The translations under genes and the position numbers were made by a program. Below the pieces are notes generated by a model, which searched no databases, was not told the origin of the DNA, and saw nothing but the letters and a program-made list of their open reading frames with translations. Shown piece by piece: positions 1 to 8,093 of a DNA stretch of 64,000 nt (positions within the stretch are counted from its first letter, which is position 1; every line of letters starts with the position of its first letter). This stretch comes from Stakelama saccharophila (GTDB taxonomy: Bacteria > Pseudomonadota > Alphaproteobacteria > Sphingomonadales > Sphingomonadaceae): assembly GCF_032229225.1 (NCBI RefSeq), contig NZ_CP135076.1, positions 1,965,001-2,029,000 on the forward strand. The letters are read 5' to 3'.

Positions 1-120
1 CGGCAAATGATCGCCGAAGATCGCAGCCGCGCACGGCGCGCCGATCTGGTCGACAAGATGGCGGCTTCCTATATCCTGCAAGGCGCGATCGACGCGCTTG
101 CGAACGTCACCGAGCGTTGA
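1..120 (+). CDS. ruvX: RuvX/YqgF Holliday junction resolvase-like protein, 3' end only
   Basis: The window opens inside this gene; only the last 39 residues and the TGA stop are present. The tail has the pattern typical of the C-terminus of the YqgF/RuvX RNase H-fold family: a basic RSRARR stretch, then [19 protein letters not shown]. RuvX is proposed to act on Holliday junctions and/or 16S rRNA 5' processing in the cytoplasm. It lies about 50 bp upstream of pyrB on the same strand, an order I associate with sphingomonads. The call rests on a short C-terminal segment, so the catalytic acidic residues cannot be checked. Confidence 0.75.
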   Translation, partial: RQMIAEDRSRARRADLVDKMAASYILQGAIDALANVTER

Positions 121-169
121 TGCGGCGCCTCTTGCCTGGCCGCGCCGGCGTCGCTACGCGGTCCCTTTG

Positions 170-1159
170 ATGCCAGCATCCGACCACCGCCCCGCCGCCG
201 TGCTGAACGGCAGTGAAGCCTTTCCGCACCGGCACTTGACCGGTATCGCGGGCCTGCAACCGCACGAGATCATGTTCCTGCTCGACGAGGCGGAGCAGTG
301 GGTGGAGCGCAACCGCGACCGCGCCAAGAGCGACCACCGCCTCGACGGCATCACGCAGATCAACGCGTTTTTCGAAAATTCGACGCGGACGCTGTTGTCG
401 TTCGAGATCGCCGGCAAGCGGCTCGGCGCCGATGTCGTCAACATGCACGCCGCGCAGTCGAGCGTGAAGAAGGGCGAAACCCTGATCGACACGGCGATGA
501 CGCTGAACGCGATGCGCGCCGATGTGATCGTCATCCGCCACGGCAGTTCGGGCGCGGTGCAACTGATCGCCGACAAGGTGAACTGCCCGGTCCTGAATGC
601 CGGGGACGGCTGGCACGAACATCCCACCCAGGCATTGCTCGATGCGCTGACGATACGGCGACGGCGCGGCGACATCGCCGGACAGCGCATCGTAATCTGC
701 GGCGATGTGCTGCACAGCCGGGTGGCGCGCTCGAACATGCTCGCCCTCACCGCACTGGCAGCCGAAGTTCGCGTCGTCGCACCCTCGACCCTGATGCCGG
801 CGGCGGTCGATCGCATGGCGGTAACGCCGTTCACGGATTTCGACGCCGCGCTGGAAGGGGCCGATGTGGTCATGATGCTGCGCCTGCAGAACGAGCGTAT
901 GAACGGGGCCTTCATCCCGTCCACGCGCGAATATCATCTGCGCTACGGCCTTACGCCGGAACGCCTTCAGCACGCCCGGCCGGACGCGCTGGTGATGCAT
1001 CCCGGCCCGATGAATCGCGGCGTGGAGATCAGCTCGGAGGTCGCCGACGATACGGCGCGTTCCGCCATTACCGAACAGGTGGAGATGGGCGTTGCCGTAC
1101 GCATGGCCTGCCTGGACGTGCTGACCCGGCGCGCCCGCGGCGTGGAGGGCTGGGCATGA
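170..1159 (+). CDS. pyrB: Aspartate carbamoyltransferase catalytic subunit
   Basis: Catalyses carbamoyl phosphate + aspartate to N-carbamoyl-aspartate, the committed step of pyrimidine synthesis, in the cytoplasm. The 329-residue protein has the carbamoyl-phosphate loop STRT at residues 71-74, HPTQALLD at 151-158 and the C-terminal MHPGPMNRG segment that closes the aspartate site. ATG 170 is chosen because an upstream in-frame ATG at 98 would overlap ruvX and add a low-complexity Arg-rich stretch; no strong ribosome site is visible, and GTG 200 is an alternative. The stop overlaps the next start (ATGA at 1156-1159), so the dihydroorotase-like gene is translationally coupled. This fits the ATCase / pseudo-dihydroorotase complexes known from Pseudomonas-type enzymes. 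Confidence 0.95.
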   Translation: MPASDHRPAAVLNGSEAFPHRHLTGIAGLQPHEIMFLLDEAEQWVERNRDRAKSDHRLDGITQINAFFENSTRTLLSFEIAGKRLGADVVNMHAAQSSVKKGETLIDTAMTLNAMRADVIVIRHGSSGAVQLIADKVNCPVLNAGDGWHEHPTQALLDALTIRRRRGDIAGQRIVICGDVLHSRVARSNMLALTALAAEVRVVAPSTLMPAAVDRMAVTPFTDFDAALEGADVVMMLRLQNERMNGAFIPSTREYHLRYGLTPERLQHARPDALVMHPGPMNRGVEISSEVADDTARSAITEQVEMGVAVRMACLDVLTRRARGVEGWA

Positions 1160-2367
1160 GCCTGCGCTTCACCGATGCGCGCTTGGTTTGTCCCGAAAGC
1201 GGGGAACGCAACGGCGATCTCGTCGTCGCCGGCGACGAAATCGCCGCCACGACCTCCGCGGAAGCCGAGGGCGAGACGATCGATCTCGGCGGCGCCATCC
1301 TGGCGCCCGGCATCGTGGATCTGGGGGCGTTCGCCATCGACAAGGCCGCATTCGCCTTCGGCGGCATCGTCCGCGTCGGCCTTATGCCGGACCAGTCGCC
1401 GGTGCTCGACGATCCCGGTATCGTCCAGCGCGCGGCGATGATGGGCAAGCCGGACCTGTGGATCCACCCGATCGCGGCCGCGACACAGGCGCTGGCGGGC
1501 CGCGACCTTTCCGAGATGGCGACCATGCAGCAGGCCGGCGCCCGGGCCGTCTCGACGGGCCGCACCTGGATCGAAGATTCGGGCGTGATGCGCAAGGTAC
1601 TCGGCTATGCCCGCGATTGCGGCCTGACGGTCATCGCCCATGCCGAAGACGGTCGATTGACGCGCGGCGCGGTGGCGACGGAAGGCGAGACGGCGACCCG
1701 TCTGGGACTATCCGCTGCTCCCGCCCTTGCCGAGCCGCTTGCGATTGCCCGCGATATCGCGCTTACGGAGGAAACCGGGGCCCGCCTGCATTTTCGCCAG
1801 GTCACGACCGCCGCCGGTTTCGAGTTGGTGCGTCAGGCAAAGCGCCGCGGGGTGGCCGTTACATGCGGCGTTACACCGGCCCACCTCTTCCTGTCCGATA
1901 TCGCCATGAGCGATTTCCGAACCTTCGCCCATCTTTCACCGCCCCTGCGCAGCGAAGAGGATCGCCAGGCGGCGCTCGCCGCGCTGGCGGACGGCACGAT
2001 CGATGTTCTGAGTTCGGGCCACGACCCGCGCGGGCCGGAGGCCAAACGACTGCCTTTCGCCGATTCCGCCCCGGGCGCGGCTGGAGCCGACACCCTGCTG
2101 GCGCTCGGGCTGGGACTGGTACGCGACGAACATCTAACGCTCGACCGCCTGTTCGCGCTGCTGGCGCGCAATCCTGCGGAAGTTCTCGGACTGGATACAG
2201 GCCTGTTGCGCCCCGGCCAGCCCGCCGATCTGATCGTGATCGATCCGGACAGGCCCTGGCGGATCGACGCCGACAGAATGGCGGCTCAGGCGGGCAATAC
2301 CCCGTTCGACGGCTTACCCGTGCAGGGGCGCGTCCTGAAGCGCTTCAAGGGCGGCGTCGAGCACTGA
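1156..2367 (+). CDS. pyrC: Dihydroorotase-like protein (probably a non-catalytic ATCase partner)
   Basis: 403 residues of the amidohydrolase/dihydroorotase fold, coupled to pyrB by a 4-nt ATGA overlap. Family enzymes have an HxH metal motif shortly after the first beta-strand. Here the equivalent stretch, residues about 53-60, reads IVDLGAFA with no histidine. The later DHAPH-type metal/catalytic segment is SSGHDPRG. A histidine in IAHAEDG is retained. By analogy with the inactive PyrC-prime/PyrX proteins that hold ATCase together in pseudomonads, this copy probably has a structural role, and an active dihydroorotase would be encoded elsewhere. The symbol follows usual annotation; pyrX would be equally fair. 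Catalytic loss is inferred from missing ligands. Confidence 0.85.
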   Translation: MSLRFTDARLVCPESGERNGDLVVAGDEIAATTSAEAEGETIDLGGAILAPGIVDLGAFAIDKAAFAFGGIVRVGLMPDQSPVLDDPGIVQRAAMMGKPDLWIHPIAAATQALAGRDLSEMATMQQAGARAVSTGRTWIEDSGVMRKVLGYARDCGLTVIAHAEDGRLTRGAVATEGETATRLGLSAAPALAEPLAIARDIALTEETGARLHFRQVTTAAGFELVRQAKRRGVAVTCGVTPAHLFLSDIAMSDFRTFAHLSPPLRSEEDRQAALAALADGTIDVLSSGHDPRGPEAKRLPFADSAPGAAGADTLLALGLGLVRDEHLTLDRLFALLARNPAEVLGLDTGLLRPGQPADLIVIDPDRPWRIDADRMAAQAGNTPFDGLPVQGRVLKRFKGGVEH

Positions 2368-2383
2368 CGTCGGAACGCGTCGG

Positions 2384-3700
2384 TCAGCGCGAGGCGAGTT
2401 GCACATCCTTGCGCACCCACTGCGCCATCTGATCGCCGGCGTCGCCGCGCACGAAGCAGTTGCCGCCATGTGCGCGCACCTGCCGGCAAAGCGAAACGGC
2501 ATCTCCGCGGGAATAGCCGCCCACGGAAAGACGGTAGAACTGCCGGCCGTCCACGCTCGCGCTCATACCCGAAGGCGTCAGGCTTGCCAGACGCTGGATG
2601 CGGTGACGCATGTGCCGCCATTTGTCCTTCGCCACTGCGGCATTCTCATACGCGCCCAGTTGGACGTAGAAGTTGCCGCTGGTCAGGGCTTTCGGCGCGC
2701 GCGGCTCGGACGCGGTACGATCCGCCTTCGCCACCGCCTGCGGCGCTGCATGAGGGACGCGCACCGGGATGTCCTGCACGACCTCGCGACGCGCTGCAAA
2801 GCGAATCTCCGGCATCGCGGCCGGGGCTGCGGAAGTAGCGACCGGCGCCGGCACGGCGTCGGGCTCCGCTACCGCAATGGACATGTCGTTTTCGACGGCC
2901 GGCGATACGGCGACGAAATCGTCGCCGGGCGAGACTACCGACGCCGCCGCGAGTTGCGCGCCGGAATCGTTCAGCGCCAGTTGCACCGGCTGCCCGCTAT
3001 CGGCGACGGGCTGTACGCCGAGCAGCGATGCCACCTGATCGGAGGCACGCTTCGGCTGCGCGAACTGCGCCCATTGTGTCATCCGCGCGTCGAGCTGGGA
3101 TGCTGGGACGTCGACGGAGGCGACCGCCTTCGCCGCCGACCACTGCCCCGCCAGCGCCAATGCCAGCGCATAATTCTGGCGCGCACGCGCGCTCGCCGAG
3201 GGACCGCGCGCCGCCTGGCTCAATATGCCCAGTGCGCCTTCCGGATCGCCGGCCAGCGCGAGTGCCAGGCCGCGATCGATCGGGTCGATGCGATCGCCAT
3301 GATCGGTCAGCGTTTCGCGCGCCGCATCCCATTTGCCCTGCGCCGTCTGAGCCAGGACCAGGTTCAGCGCGACGTTGCCATCGCGCGGCGACAGGCTGAG
3401 CGCGTCGCCGAGCGCCTGCTCCGCCGACAGAAAGCGGCCGGACGCAAGATAGCTGCGCCCGAGCAAGGCGCGGTAGTTCGCGTTGCGCGGCGCCGCCGCG
3501 ACGAGCTGCTCGGCATAATGCACCGCATCGGCATTTTTATCGGCCGCCAATGCCTCCCGCGCCTTGCCAGCCATGCTGTCGAGCTGTTCGGACGACGCTG
3601 CGGCGCGGGCCAGCGTCGGGTGGGTGCTGGCGCAGCCCACCACCGTGCCGCCAAGGATCAGCGCCGATACACTCAGGCTGAGAATCGTTCGGCTGTTCAT
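2384..3700 (-). CDS. TPR- and SPOR-domain lipoprotein
   Basis: 438 residues. The N-terminus is a lipoprotein signal with lipobox VVGC and Cys23 as the lipidated residue. Tetratricopeptide-like repeats follow (roughly 30-160, including ADAVHYAEQLVAAAP and GRFLSAEQALGDAL), then a Pro/Ala/Val-rich linker. A SPOR domain sits near residues 345-425 (NFYVQLGAYENAAVAKDKW to GNCFVRGD). SPOR domains bind denuded peptidoglycan at division septa, so a membrane-anchored envelope role is likely. ATG 3700 is preceded by GGGGGA. It is the last gene of a three-gene minus operon behind a ribbon-helix-helix protein and a ParA ATPase. It converges on the pyrimidine genes with only 16 bp between stops. Confidence 0.85.
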   Translation of the reverse strand: MNSRTILSLSVSALILGGTVVGCASTHPTLARAAASSEQLDSMAGKAREALAADKNADAVHYAEQLVAAAPRNANYRALLGRSYLASGRFLSAEQALGDALSLSPRDGNVALNLVLAQTAQGKWDAARETLTDHGDRIDPIDRGLALALAGDPEGALGILSQAARGPSASARARQNYALALALAGQWSAAKAVASVDVPASQLDARMTQWAQFAQPKRASDQVASLLGVQPVADSGQPVQLALNDSGAQLAAASVVSPGDDFVAVSPAVENDMSIAVAEPDAVPAPVATSAAPAAMPEIRFAARREVVQDIPVRVPHAAPQAVAKADRTASEPRAPKALTSGNFYVQLGAYENAAVAKDKWRHMRHRIQRLASLTPSGMSASVDGRQFYRLSVGGYSRGDAVSLCRQVRAHGGNCFVRGDAGDQMAQWVRKDVQLASR

Positions 3701-3716
3701 GTGTTCCCCCAATGAC

Positions 3717-4325
3717 TCAGCGTCGCTTGTCGGCCGCGACCTGCTGATACAGGCCGTCCACCGCCGGAATGGTGTCGAGAAAGGCGTCGAGCGCCTCGGT
3801 GACGAGATTCTGCGCCGATCGACCGCGAATCGCGGCAGCGAGCCGCAGGCGCAGATGCCTGTCGGGATCGAGCCGCAATGTGAAGGCCGCCTTGCCGCGC
3901 TTCTTGCGCGTTTCGCGCCGCAACCGCGCCGCCGTGTTCAACGACACCGGCCGCTCGCACTCGGTATCTTCGGTTTCGATCACAACCGCCGCCTGGGTGA
4001 CGGTTTCGCTCTCGTCCGCCACCTTCAGCGGCTCCCCTGCCCCACGAGCACCATCCGGCTCCGGCGACGAAATGCGGGACCCCAGTTCCTCACGCTGGCG
4101 AAGCACCTGCGGCACCTCGGCCGCTGCGGGGTCGGGCATCGGTTTCGGCGAAATCTGCTCGGCGACCGCGGCATCGCCCATGTCGTTCCAGCCGAGATCC
4201 TCGAGATTCTCCGTACTCATGCCCACGAAGCCCTGTGGGCGCATCGCCGGCCTGGCCTGACCCTTGCGCGCCAGGAGCGACGATGAAAGCGAGGCGGTAC
4301 GCTTGGTATTGGCGAACATGTTCAT
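3717..4325 (-). CDS. ParA-partner protein with C-terminal ribbon-helix-helix-like domain
   Basis: 202 residues, no signal or membrane segment. The first ~135 residues are low in hydrophobic residues and rich in Pro/Glu/Ala, probably disordered. Residues ~140-200 are basic (RRETRKKRGKAAFTLRLD), followed by a beta-strand/helix/helix pattern (HLRLRLAAAIRGRSAQNLVTEALDAFL) typical of ribbon-helix-helix DNA- or partner-binding domains. It begins 3 bp after the ParA stop and ends 16 bp before the SPOR lipoprotein. ParA-type ATPases usually work with a small partner that stimulates ATP hydrolysis and links the ATPase to cargo, and this protein is in the right place. The partner role is inference; I do not recognise a named family. 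Confidence 0.7.
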   Translation of the reverse strand: MNMFANTKRTASLSSSLLARKGQARPAMRPQGFVGMSTENLEDLGWNDMGDAAVAEQISPKPMPDPAAAEVPQVLRQREELGSRISSPEPDGARGAGEPLKVADESETVTQAAVVIETEDTECERPVSLNTAARLRRETRKKRGKAAFTLRLDPDRHLRLRLAAAIRGRSAQNLVTEALDAFLDTIPAVDGLYQQVAADKRR

Positions 4326-4328
4326 GGC

Positions 4329-5045
4329 TCAGCTCACCACCCGGCGACCGAAGCCGCTTCCCGCCTGGCGCTGCGGCGCGAAGCCTTGAGTCTGCGGCGG
4401 GGCGCGGAAGACCGTGCGGCGGAAATTCCTTTCCAGCCGGTCCGAGACGTAGGTCCACAATTCGACGATTTCGCGAGCCGAACGCGAATTGGCGTCGACC
4501 TCCATGACTGTGCGGCCATCGATCATCGACGATGCGAAATCGGTGCGCTGATGCACCGTGACCGGGGCGACCGTTCCGTGCTGCGACAGCGCGACGGCCG
4601 CTTCCGACGTGATCCGCGCCTTCGGCGTGGCGGCGTTGACGACGAAGATCAGCGGCTTGCCGGCGCGTTCGCACAGGTCGACCGTGGCGCCGACGGCGCG
4701 CAGGTCGTGCGGGCTCGGCCGGGTAGGGATGACGATCAGTTCGGCCACCTGGATGACGCTCTGGATAGCCATGGTTATGGCCGGCGGGGTGTCGATCACC
4801 GCCAGGTGAAAGCCCTGCTGGCGCAGAACCTCCAGATCGGCAGACAAGCGCGCAACCGTCGTCTGCGCATAAGCGGGATAGTCCGTTTCGCGCTCGTTCC
4901 ACCAGTCGGAGAGCGAACCCTGCGGATCGATGTCGATCAGCACGACCGGCCCCTGTCCCGCCAATTGTGCCTGCACGGCCAGGTGGCCGGAAAGCGTGGT
5001 CTTGCCGGACCCGCCCTTCTGCGATGCCATTGCGAGAACGCGCAT
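4329..5045 (-). CDS. ParA/MinD-family ATPase (orphan, non-chromosomal-partition type)
   Basis: 238 residues with the deviant Walker A motif KGGSGKTT at 10-17, the Walker A' segment DIDPQGSLSDW at about 40-50 and VIDTPPAI near 83-90. This is the standard ParA architecture for ATP-dependent dimerisation and surface patterning. ATG 5045 is used because AGGGGAT lies just upstream; an earlier in-frame start would add 14 uncharacteristic basic residues. No parB or gid genes are near, so it is not the main chromosome partition ATPase. It heads an operon with an RHH-like partner and a SPOR lipoprotein, which suggests positioning of an envelope or septal complex (inference). Confidence 0.88.
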   Translation of the reverse strand: MRVLAMASQKGGSGKTTLSGHLAVQAQLAGQGPVVLIDIDPQGSLSDWWNERETDYPAYAQTTVARLSADLEVLRQQGFHLAVIDTPPAITMAIQSVIQVAELIVIPTRPSPHDLRAVGATVDLCERAGKPLIFVVNAATPKARITSEAAVALSQHGTVAPVTVHQRTDFASSMIDGRTVMEVDANSRSAREIVELWTYVSDRLERNFRRTVFRAPPQTQGFAPQRQAGSGFGRRVVS

Positions 5046-5204
5046 TGGATCCCCTGATCTTTTCCTGTTCCGGTACTGCGATGCCATGGCGGGGGATAAG
5101 AAGCGGTTAACGCGACGGGGGATCGTCCGCCGGGCAGGCTCGATTAGCGAAGATGAAAGTTTTGCCGGGCATGGTTAATGTCCGATACCCGAAGGGATGA
5201 CACG

Positions 5205-6194
5205 ATGCGTACCTCCATCACCCGACAGATCGCGATCGCCGCGGGCATGGCCTGGTTTAGTCTGGCACCGGCCGCGCCCGCGCATGCCGACGTGAAGGAC
5301 GGCGTGGCGGCGTGGACACGTGGCGACTATACGCAAGCGGTGGCTGAGTGGCGCAAGCCGGCCGAACAGGGCGACGCCGATGCACAGTTCAACCTGGGTC
5401 AGGCGTACAAGCTGGGCCGCGGGGTTCCGGTCGATTTCGAACTGGCCGAGCAATGGTATCGCAAGGCGGCGCTGCAGGGGCATGAGCAGGCGGCCGATAA
5501 TTACGGCCTGGCCTTGTACCAGAACGGCAAACACGCCGCGGCGCTCCCCTGGCTTGAAAAATCTGTCGAGCGCGGCGAGTCCAGGGCCGAATTCGTCCTC
5601 GGCACCATGCTTTTCAACGGCGAGGCGGTGCAGAAGGATTGGGCCCTGGCCTATGCGCTCGTATCGCGCGCCGCGGCGGCGGGATTGCCGCAAGCGTCCA
5701 GAACGCTCGGCGAGATGGACCAATATATCTCGCTTGAACAGCGCCAACGCGGGACGGAGCTGGCGCGCACCTATGAACGCGCGGCGGAGGGCGATGCGCC
5801 CATCCGGATTGCGGATACCATCCATCCGCTGGCGCGCCCCCGGCCTATGACGAAGACGATCGCGGCGTCGGCGGACGCTGCGCCAGCCGCCGACGACCGC
5901 GCGCCCGCGCCTTCGCCGGCACCCGAACCGGCGGCGACAAGCCGGCCGGCCTCGCGTCCCACCGGACGCTGGCGGGTTCAACTCGGCGCCTTCGGACAGG
6001 CCGGCAACGCCAGATCACTGTGGCGGAAGATCGGCAACCGGGTCGCGTTGTTTTCGAATCGTTCGGCCTTCTACGAAACCGGCGGCGGGCTGACCCGGCT
6101 CCAGGTCGGCCCCTTTGCGTCCCGGCGCCAGGCGGAAAACGCCTGCGATCAGGTCAAGGCCGCGGGAAATGCCTGTCTGGTCGTGCGCCCCTGA
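5205..6194 (+). CDS. Exported Sel1-repeat / SPOR-domain protein
   Basis: 329 residues. A Sec signal peptide covers about residues 1-28 (ends APAHA). Sel1-type repeats follow (AQFNLGQAYKLGRGVPVD; AEFVLGTMLFNGEAVQKD) over roughly 30-190, then a Pro/Ala-rich linker and a C-terminal SPOR domain (WRVQLGAFGQAGNARSLWRK to GNACLVVRP). The predicted location is periplasm/septal peptidoglycan. ATG 5205 has GAAGGGATG upstream; an in-frame start at 5178 would put hydrophilic residues before the signal. It is divergent from the ParA operon across about 160 bp that must hold both promoters, so two SPOR proteins flank one ParA system. The stop is 7 bp from the convergent serB stop. Confidence 0.85.
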   Translation: MRTSITRQIAIAAGMAWFSLAPAAPAHADVKDGVAAWTRGDYTQAVAEWRKPAEQGDADAQFNLGQAYKLGRGVPVDFELAEQWYRKAALQGHEQAADNYGLALYQNGKHAAALPWLEKSVERGESRAEFVLGTMLFNGEAVQKDWALAYALVSRAAAAGLPQASRTLGEMDQYISLEQRQRGTELARTYERAAEGDAPIRIADTIHPLARPRPMTKTIAASADAAPAADDRAPAPSPAPEPAATSRPASRPTGRWRVQLGAFGQAGNARSLWRKIGNRVALFSNRSAFYETGGGLTRLQVGPFASRRQAENACDQVKAAGNACLVVRP

Positions 6195-6201
6195 ACGTCG
6201 C

Positions 6202-7083
6202 TCAGTCAGTGATCCAGCGCGCGCGCGGGATTCCTTGCGCATAAAGCAGTGCGCTGAGATCACCGTGATCGATACGCGCACGCGCGGCGGCAGCAACGAC
6301 CGGTTTGGCGTGATAGGCGACCCCCAGCCCCGCTTTCCCGATCATCGCCAGGTCGTTCGCGCCGTCGCCGACCGCCAGCGCCGCATCCGCCGGAAGATCG
6401 AGCCGCGTCAGTTCCTCTTCCAGCGTGCGCTCCTTGGTGGAGGAATCGACGATCGGCTTGCCCACCGCACCGGTCAGCGCGGCGCCGTCGATCAGCAGAT
6501 CGTTCGCCACCACCCGCTCGAAACCGATCTCCCGTCCCACCGGGCCGGCGAAATGGGTGAAGCCGCCCGAAACCAGCACCGTCATCGCGCCACCCGCCCG
6601 CATGGTGCGGACGAGTTGGCGCGCACCGGGGGTTATCATGACGCGCTCCGCCAGGCACTGCTCGATCGCAGTCGCCTCCAGCCCCTTCAGCAGCGCCACC
6701 CGCGCATCGAGCGCCTCGGCGAAGTCCAGTTCGCCGCGCATCGCCTGCTCGGTCACCGCCGCGATCTCCGCCTTGATTCCGGCATAATCGGCCAGTTCGT
6801 CAATACATTCGACCGTGATCATGGTCGAATCCATGTCCGCGATCAGCAAGCGCTTGCGCCTGCCCTCTGCCGGCTGCACGACCAGGTCGACACCAGCAAA
6901 GGCACCTTCCAATGCTGCGCGCGCCCTTTCGCTGCCCATGGCGAAGGGAATGTCGGCGGCCCGTCCGGCGTCGATCCAGCCGCCCTCGCTCGGCGCACAT
7001 CCGGCATCGGCCAGCCGGTCGCGCGCGGATGAAATATCCCCCGCGGCAAGCATATCCGATGCTATCAGCGTGGCGATGAACAT
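6202..7083 (-). CDS. serB: Phosphoserine phosphatase
   Basis: 293 residues. Catalyses the last step of serine synthesis, phosphoserine to serine, in the cytoplasm. HAD-family signatures are complete: motif I DMDST at 83-87 (Asp nucleophile 83), motif [10 protein letters not shown] near 170, conserved lysine in VGKPIVD, and motif [12 protein letters not shown] near 242. The first ~75 residues form a small N-terminal domain common to alphaproteobacterial SerB. ATG 7083 is favoured because MFIATLIA matches the usual family N-terminus. That start overlaps the start region of the divergent miaA gene, leaving no intergenic DNA, so promoter and ribosome site must lie inside the neighbouring coding sequence. 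Confidence 0.93.
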   Translation of the reverse strand: MFIATLIASDMLAAGDISSARDRLADAGCAPSEGGWIDAGRAADIPFAMGSERARAALEGAFAGVDLVVQPAEGRRKRLLIADMDSTMITVECIDELADYAGIKAEIAAVTEQAMRGELDFAEALDARVALLKGLEATAIEQCLAERVMITPGARQLVRTMRAGGAMTVLVSGGFTHFAGPVGREIGFERVVANDLLIDGAALTGAVGKPIVDSSTKERTLEEELTRLDLPADAALAVGDGANDLAMIGKAGLGVAYHAKPVVAAAARARIDHGDLSALLYAQGIPRARWITD

Positions 7084-8020
7084 GGCCGACTCCCGTGATT
7101 ATCCGAAGGTGGCGCTCATTGCAGGGCCAACCGCCAGCGGCAAGTCCGCACTCGCCATGGCGATCGCCGAACGCCATAACGGCATCGTCATCAACGCCGA
7201 TTCCGCTCAGGTCTATCGCGATCTGCGTGTGCTGTCCGCCCGTCCTTCGGCCGAGCAAGAGGCGCGGGTGCCGCATCGGCTGTTCGGCCATGTGGACGGA
7301 GCCGATCCCTATTCCGCCGCGCAATGGGCGGCGGAGGCCAGGCAAGCGGTCACCGAAGCCCAGGCGAGCGGAAAGCTGCCCGTCCTCGTCGGCGGCACCG
7401 GCATGTATCTGCGCACATTAATCGAGGGGATAGCGCCGGTGCCGGCAATCGACCCCGGCATCCGCGCCGAAATCCGCGCCGCATCCGTGCAGGAAAATTA
7501 CGCGGCACTCGACCAGGCCGACCCTGCCGGCGCTCGCCGCCTTGTCCCCACCGACGCCAACCGCATCGCCCGCGCGCTGGAGGTGGTGCGTTCGACCGGC
7601 CGCCCGCTCGATGAGTGGCAGCGTCAAAGGACCGGCGGCATCGGCGACAGCGTCACCCTCCTGCCCTTCATCCTTCTGCCCGATCGCGATTGGCTGCGCG
7701 AGCGGTGTGATCGCCGCTTCGAAGCCATGCTGGAACGGGGCGCAGTGGCGGAGGCCCTGGCCCTCGACGCCCGCAGCGACATCGCCGCCGACGCCCCGGT
7801 GCGGCGTGCCATCGGCGTTCGGGAGATCGTCGAATGGCAATGCGGCACGCTTTCCCGCGGCGACGCCGTTGCCCGCGCACAGGCGGCAACGCGGCAATAT
7901 GCCAAGCGCCAATATACCTGGTTCCGTCGCCAGCCGCCGCCCTTCTGGCACCGAACCGCAGGGACACAAACGAACGAACTTTTATGTGAGTTTGAAATTA
8001 AATATCTTCTGTCCGGTTGA
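7082..8020 (+). CDS. miaA: tRNA dimethylallyltransferase
   Basis: 312 residues. Adds the dimethylallyl group to A37 of tRNAs that read UNN codons. The P-loop GPTASGKS is at 15-22, followed by [11 protein letters not shown], the [10 protein letters not shown] segment and the C-terminal [12 protein letters not shown] tRNA-contact helix. ATG 7082 or the in-frame ATG 7076 could be the start; both overlap the divergent serB start codon. The last ~25 codons are AT-richer than the rest and end in an unusual FEIKYLLSG tail. The stop coincides with a TTGACG element that may be part of an ilvB promoter. Its direct partner gene hfq is not present here. Confidence 0.93.
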   Translation: MADSRDYPKVALIAGPTASGKSALAMAIAERHNGIVINADSAQVYRDLRVLSARPSAEQEARVPHRLFGHVDGADPYSAAQWAAEARQAVTEAQASGKLPVLVGGTGMYLRTLIEGIAPVPAIDPGIRAEIRAASVQENYAALDQADPAGARRLVPTDANRIARALEVVRSTGRPLDEWQRQRTGGIGDSVTLLPFILLPDRDWLRERCDRRFEAMLERGAVAEALALDARSDIAADAPVRRAIGVREIVEWQCGTLSRGDAVARAQAATRQYAKRQYTWFRRQPPPFWHRTAGTQTNELLCEFEIKYLLSG

Positions 8021-8045
8021 CGCGATGTTTTGATGCCGCTAGCTG
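8017..8045 (+). promoter_or_regulatory. Possible sigma-70-like promoter for ilvBN
   Basis: TTGACG at 8017-8022 is followed, 17 bp later, by the weak -10 TAGCTG at 8040-8045. It lies 49 bp upstream of the ilvB GTG, and the -35 overlaps the miaA stop. The surrounding 50 bp are the most AT-rich stretch between miaA and ilvB, which supports a promoter. The -10 match is poor. Confidence 0.3.
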
Positions 8046-8093
8046 CCGGCCTCCGATGCGATATTACGCATGTTAGCAGGCAGGAGACAGATC

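Noticed and set aside
298..1155. Open frame continuing upstream of the dihydroorotase-like start, overlapping pyrB.
   Set aside because: The upstream part is out-of-frame pyrB reading with Arg-rich nonsense. ATG 1156 overlaps the pyrB stop and begins the recognisable domain.
4329..5045. ParA gene considered as a plasmid partition gene.
   Set aside because: No parB, rep gene or centromere-like repeats are adjacent, and the neighbours are chromosomal genes.
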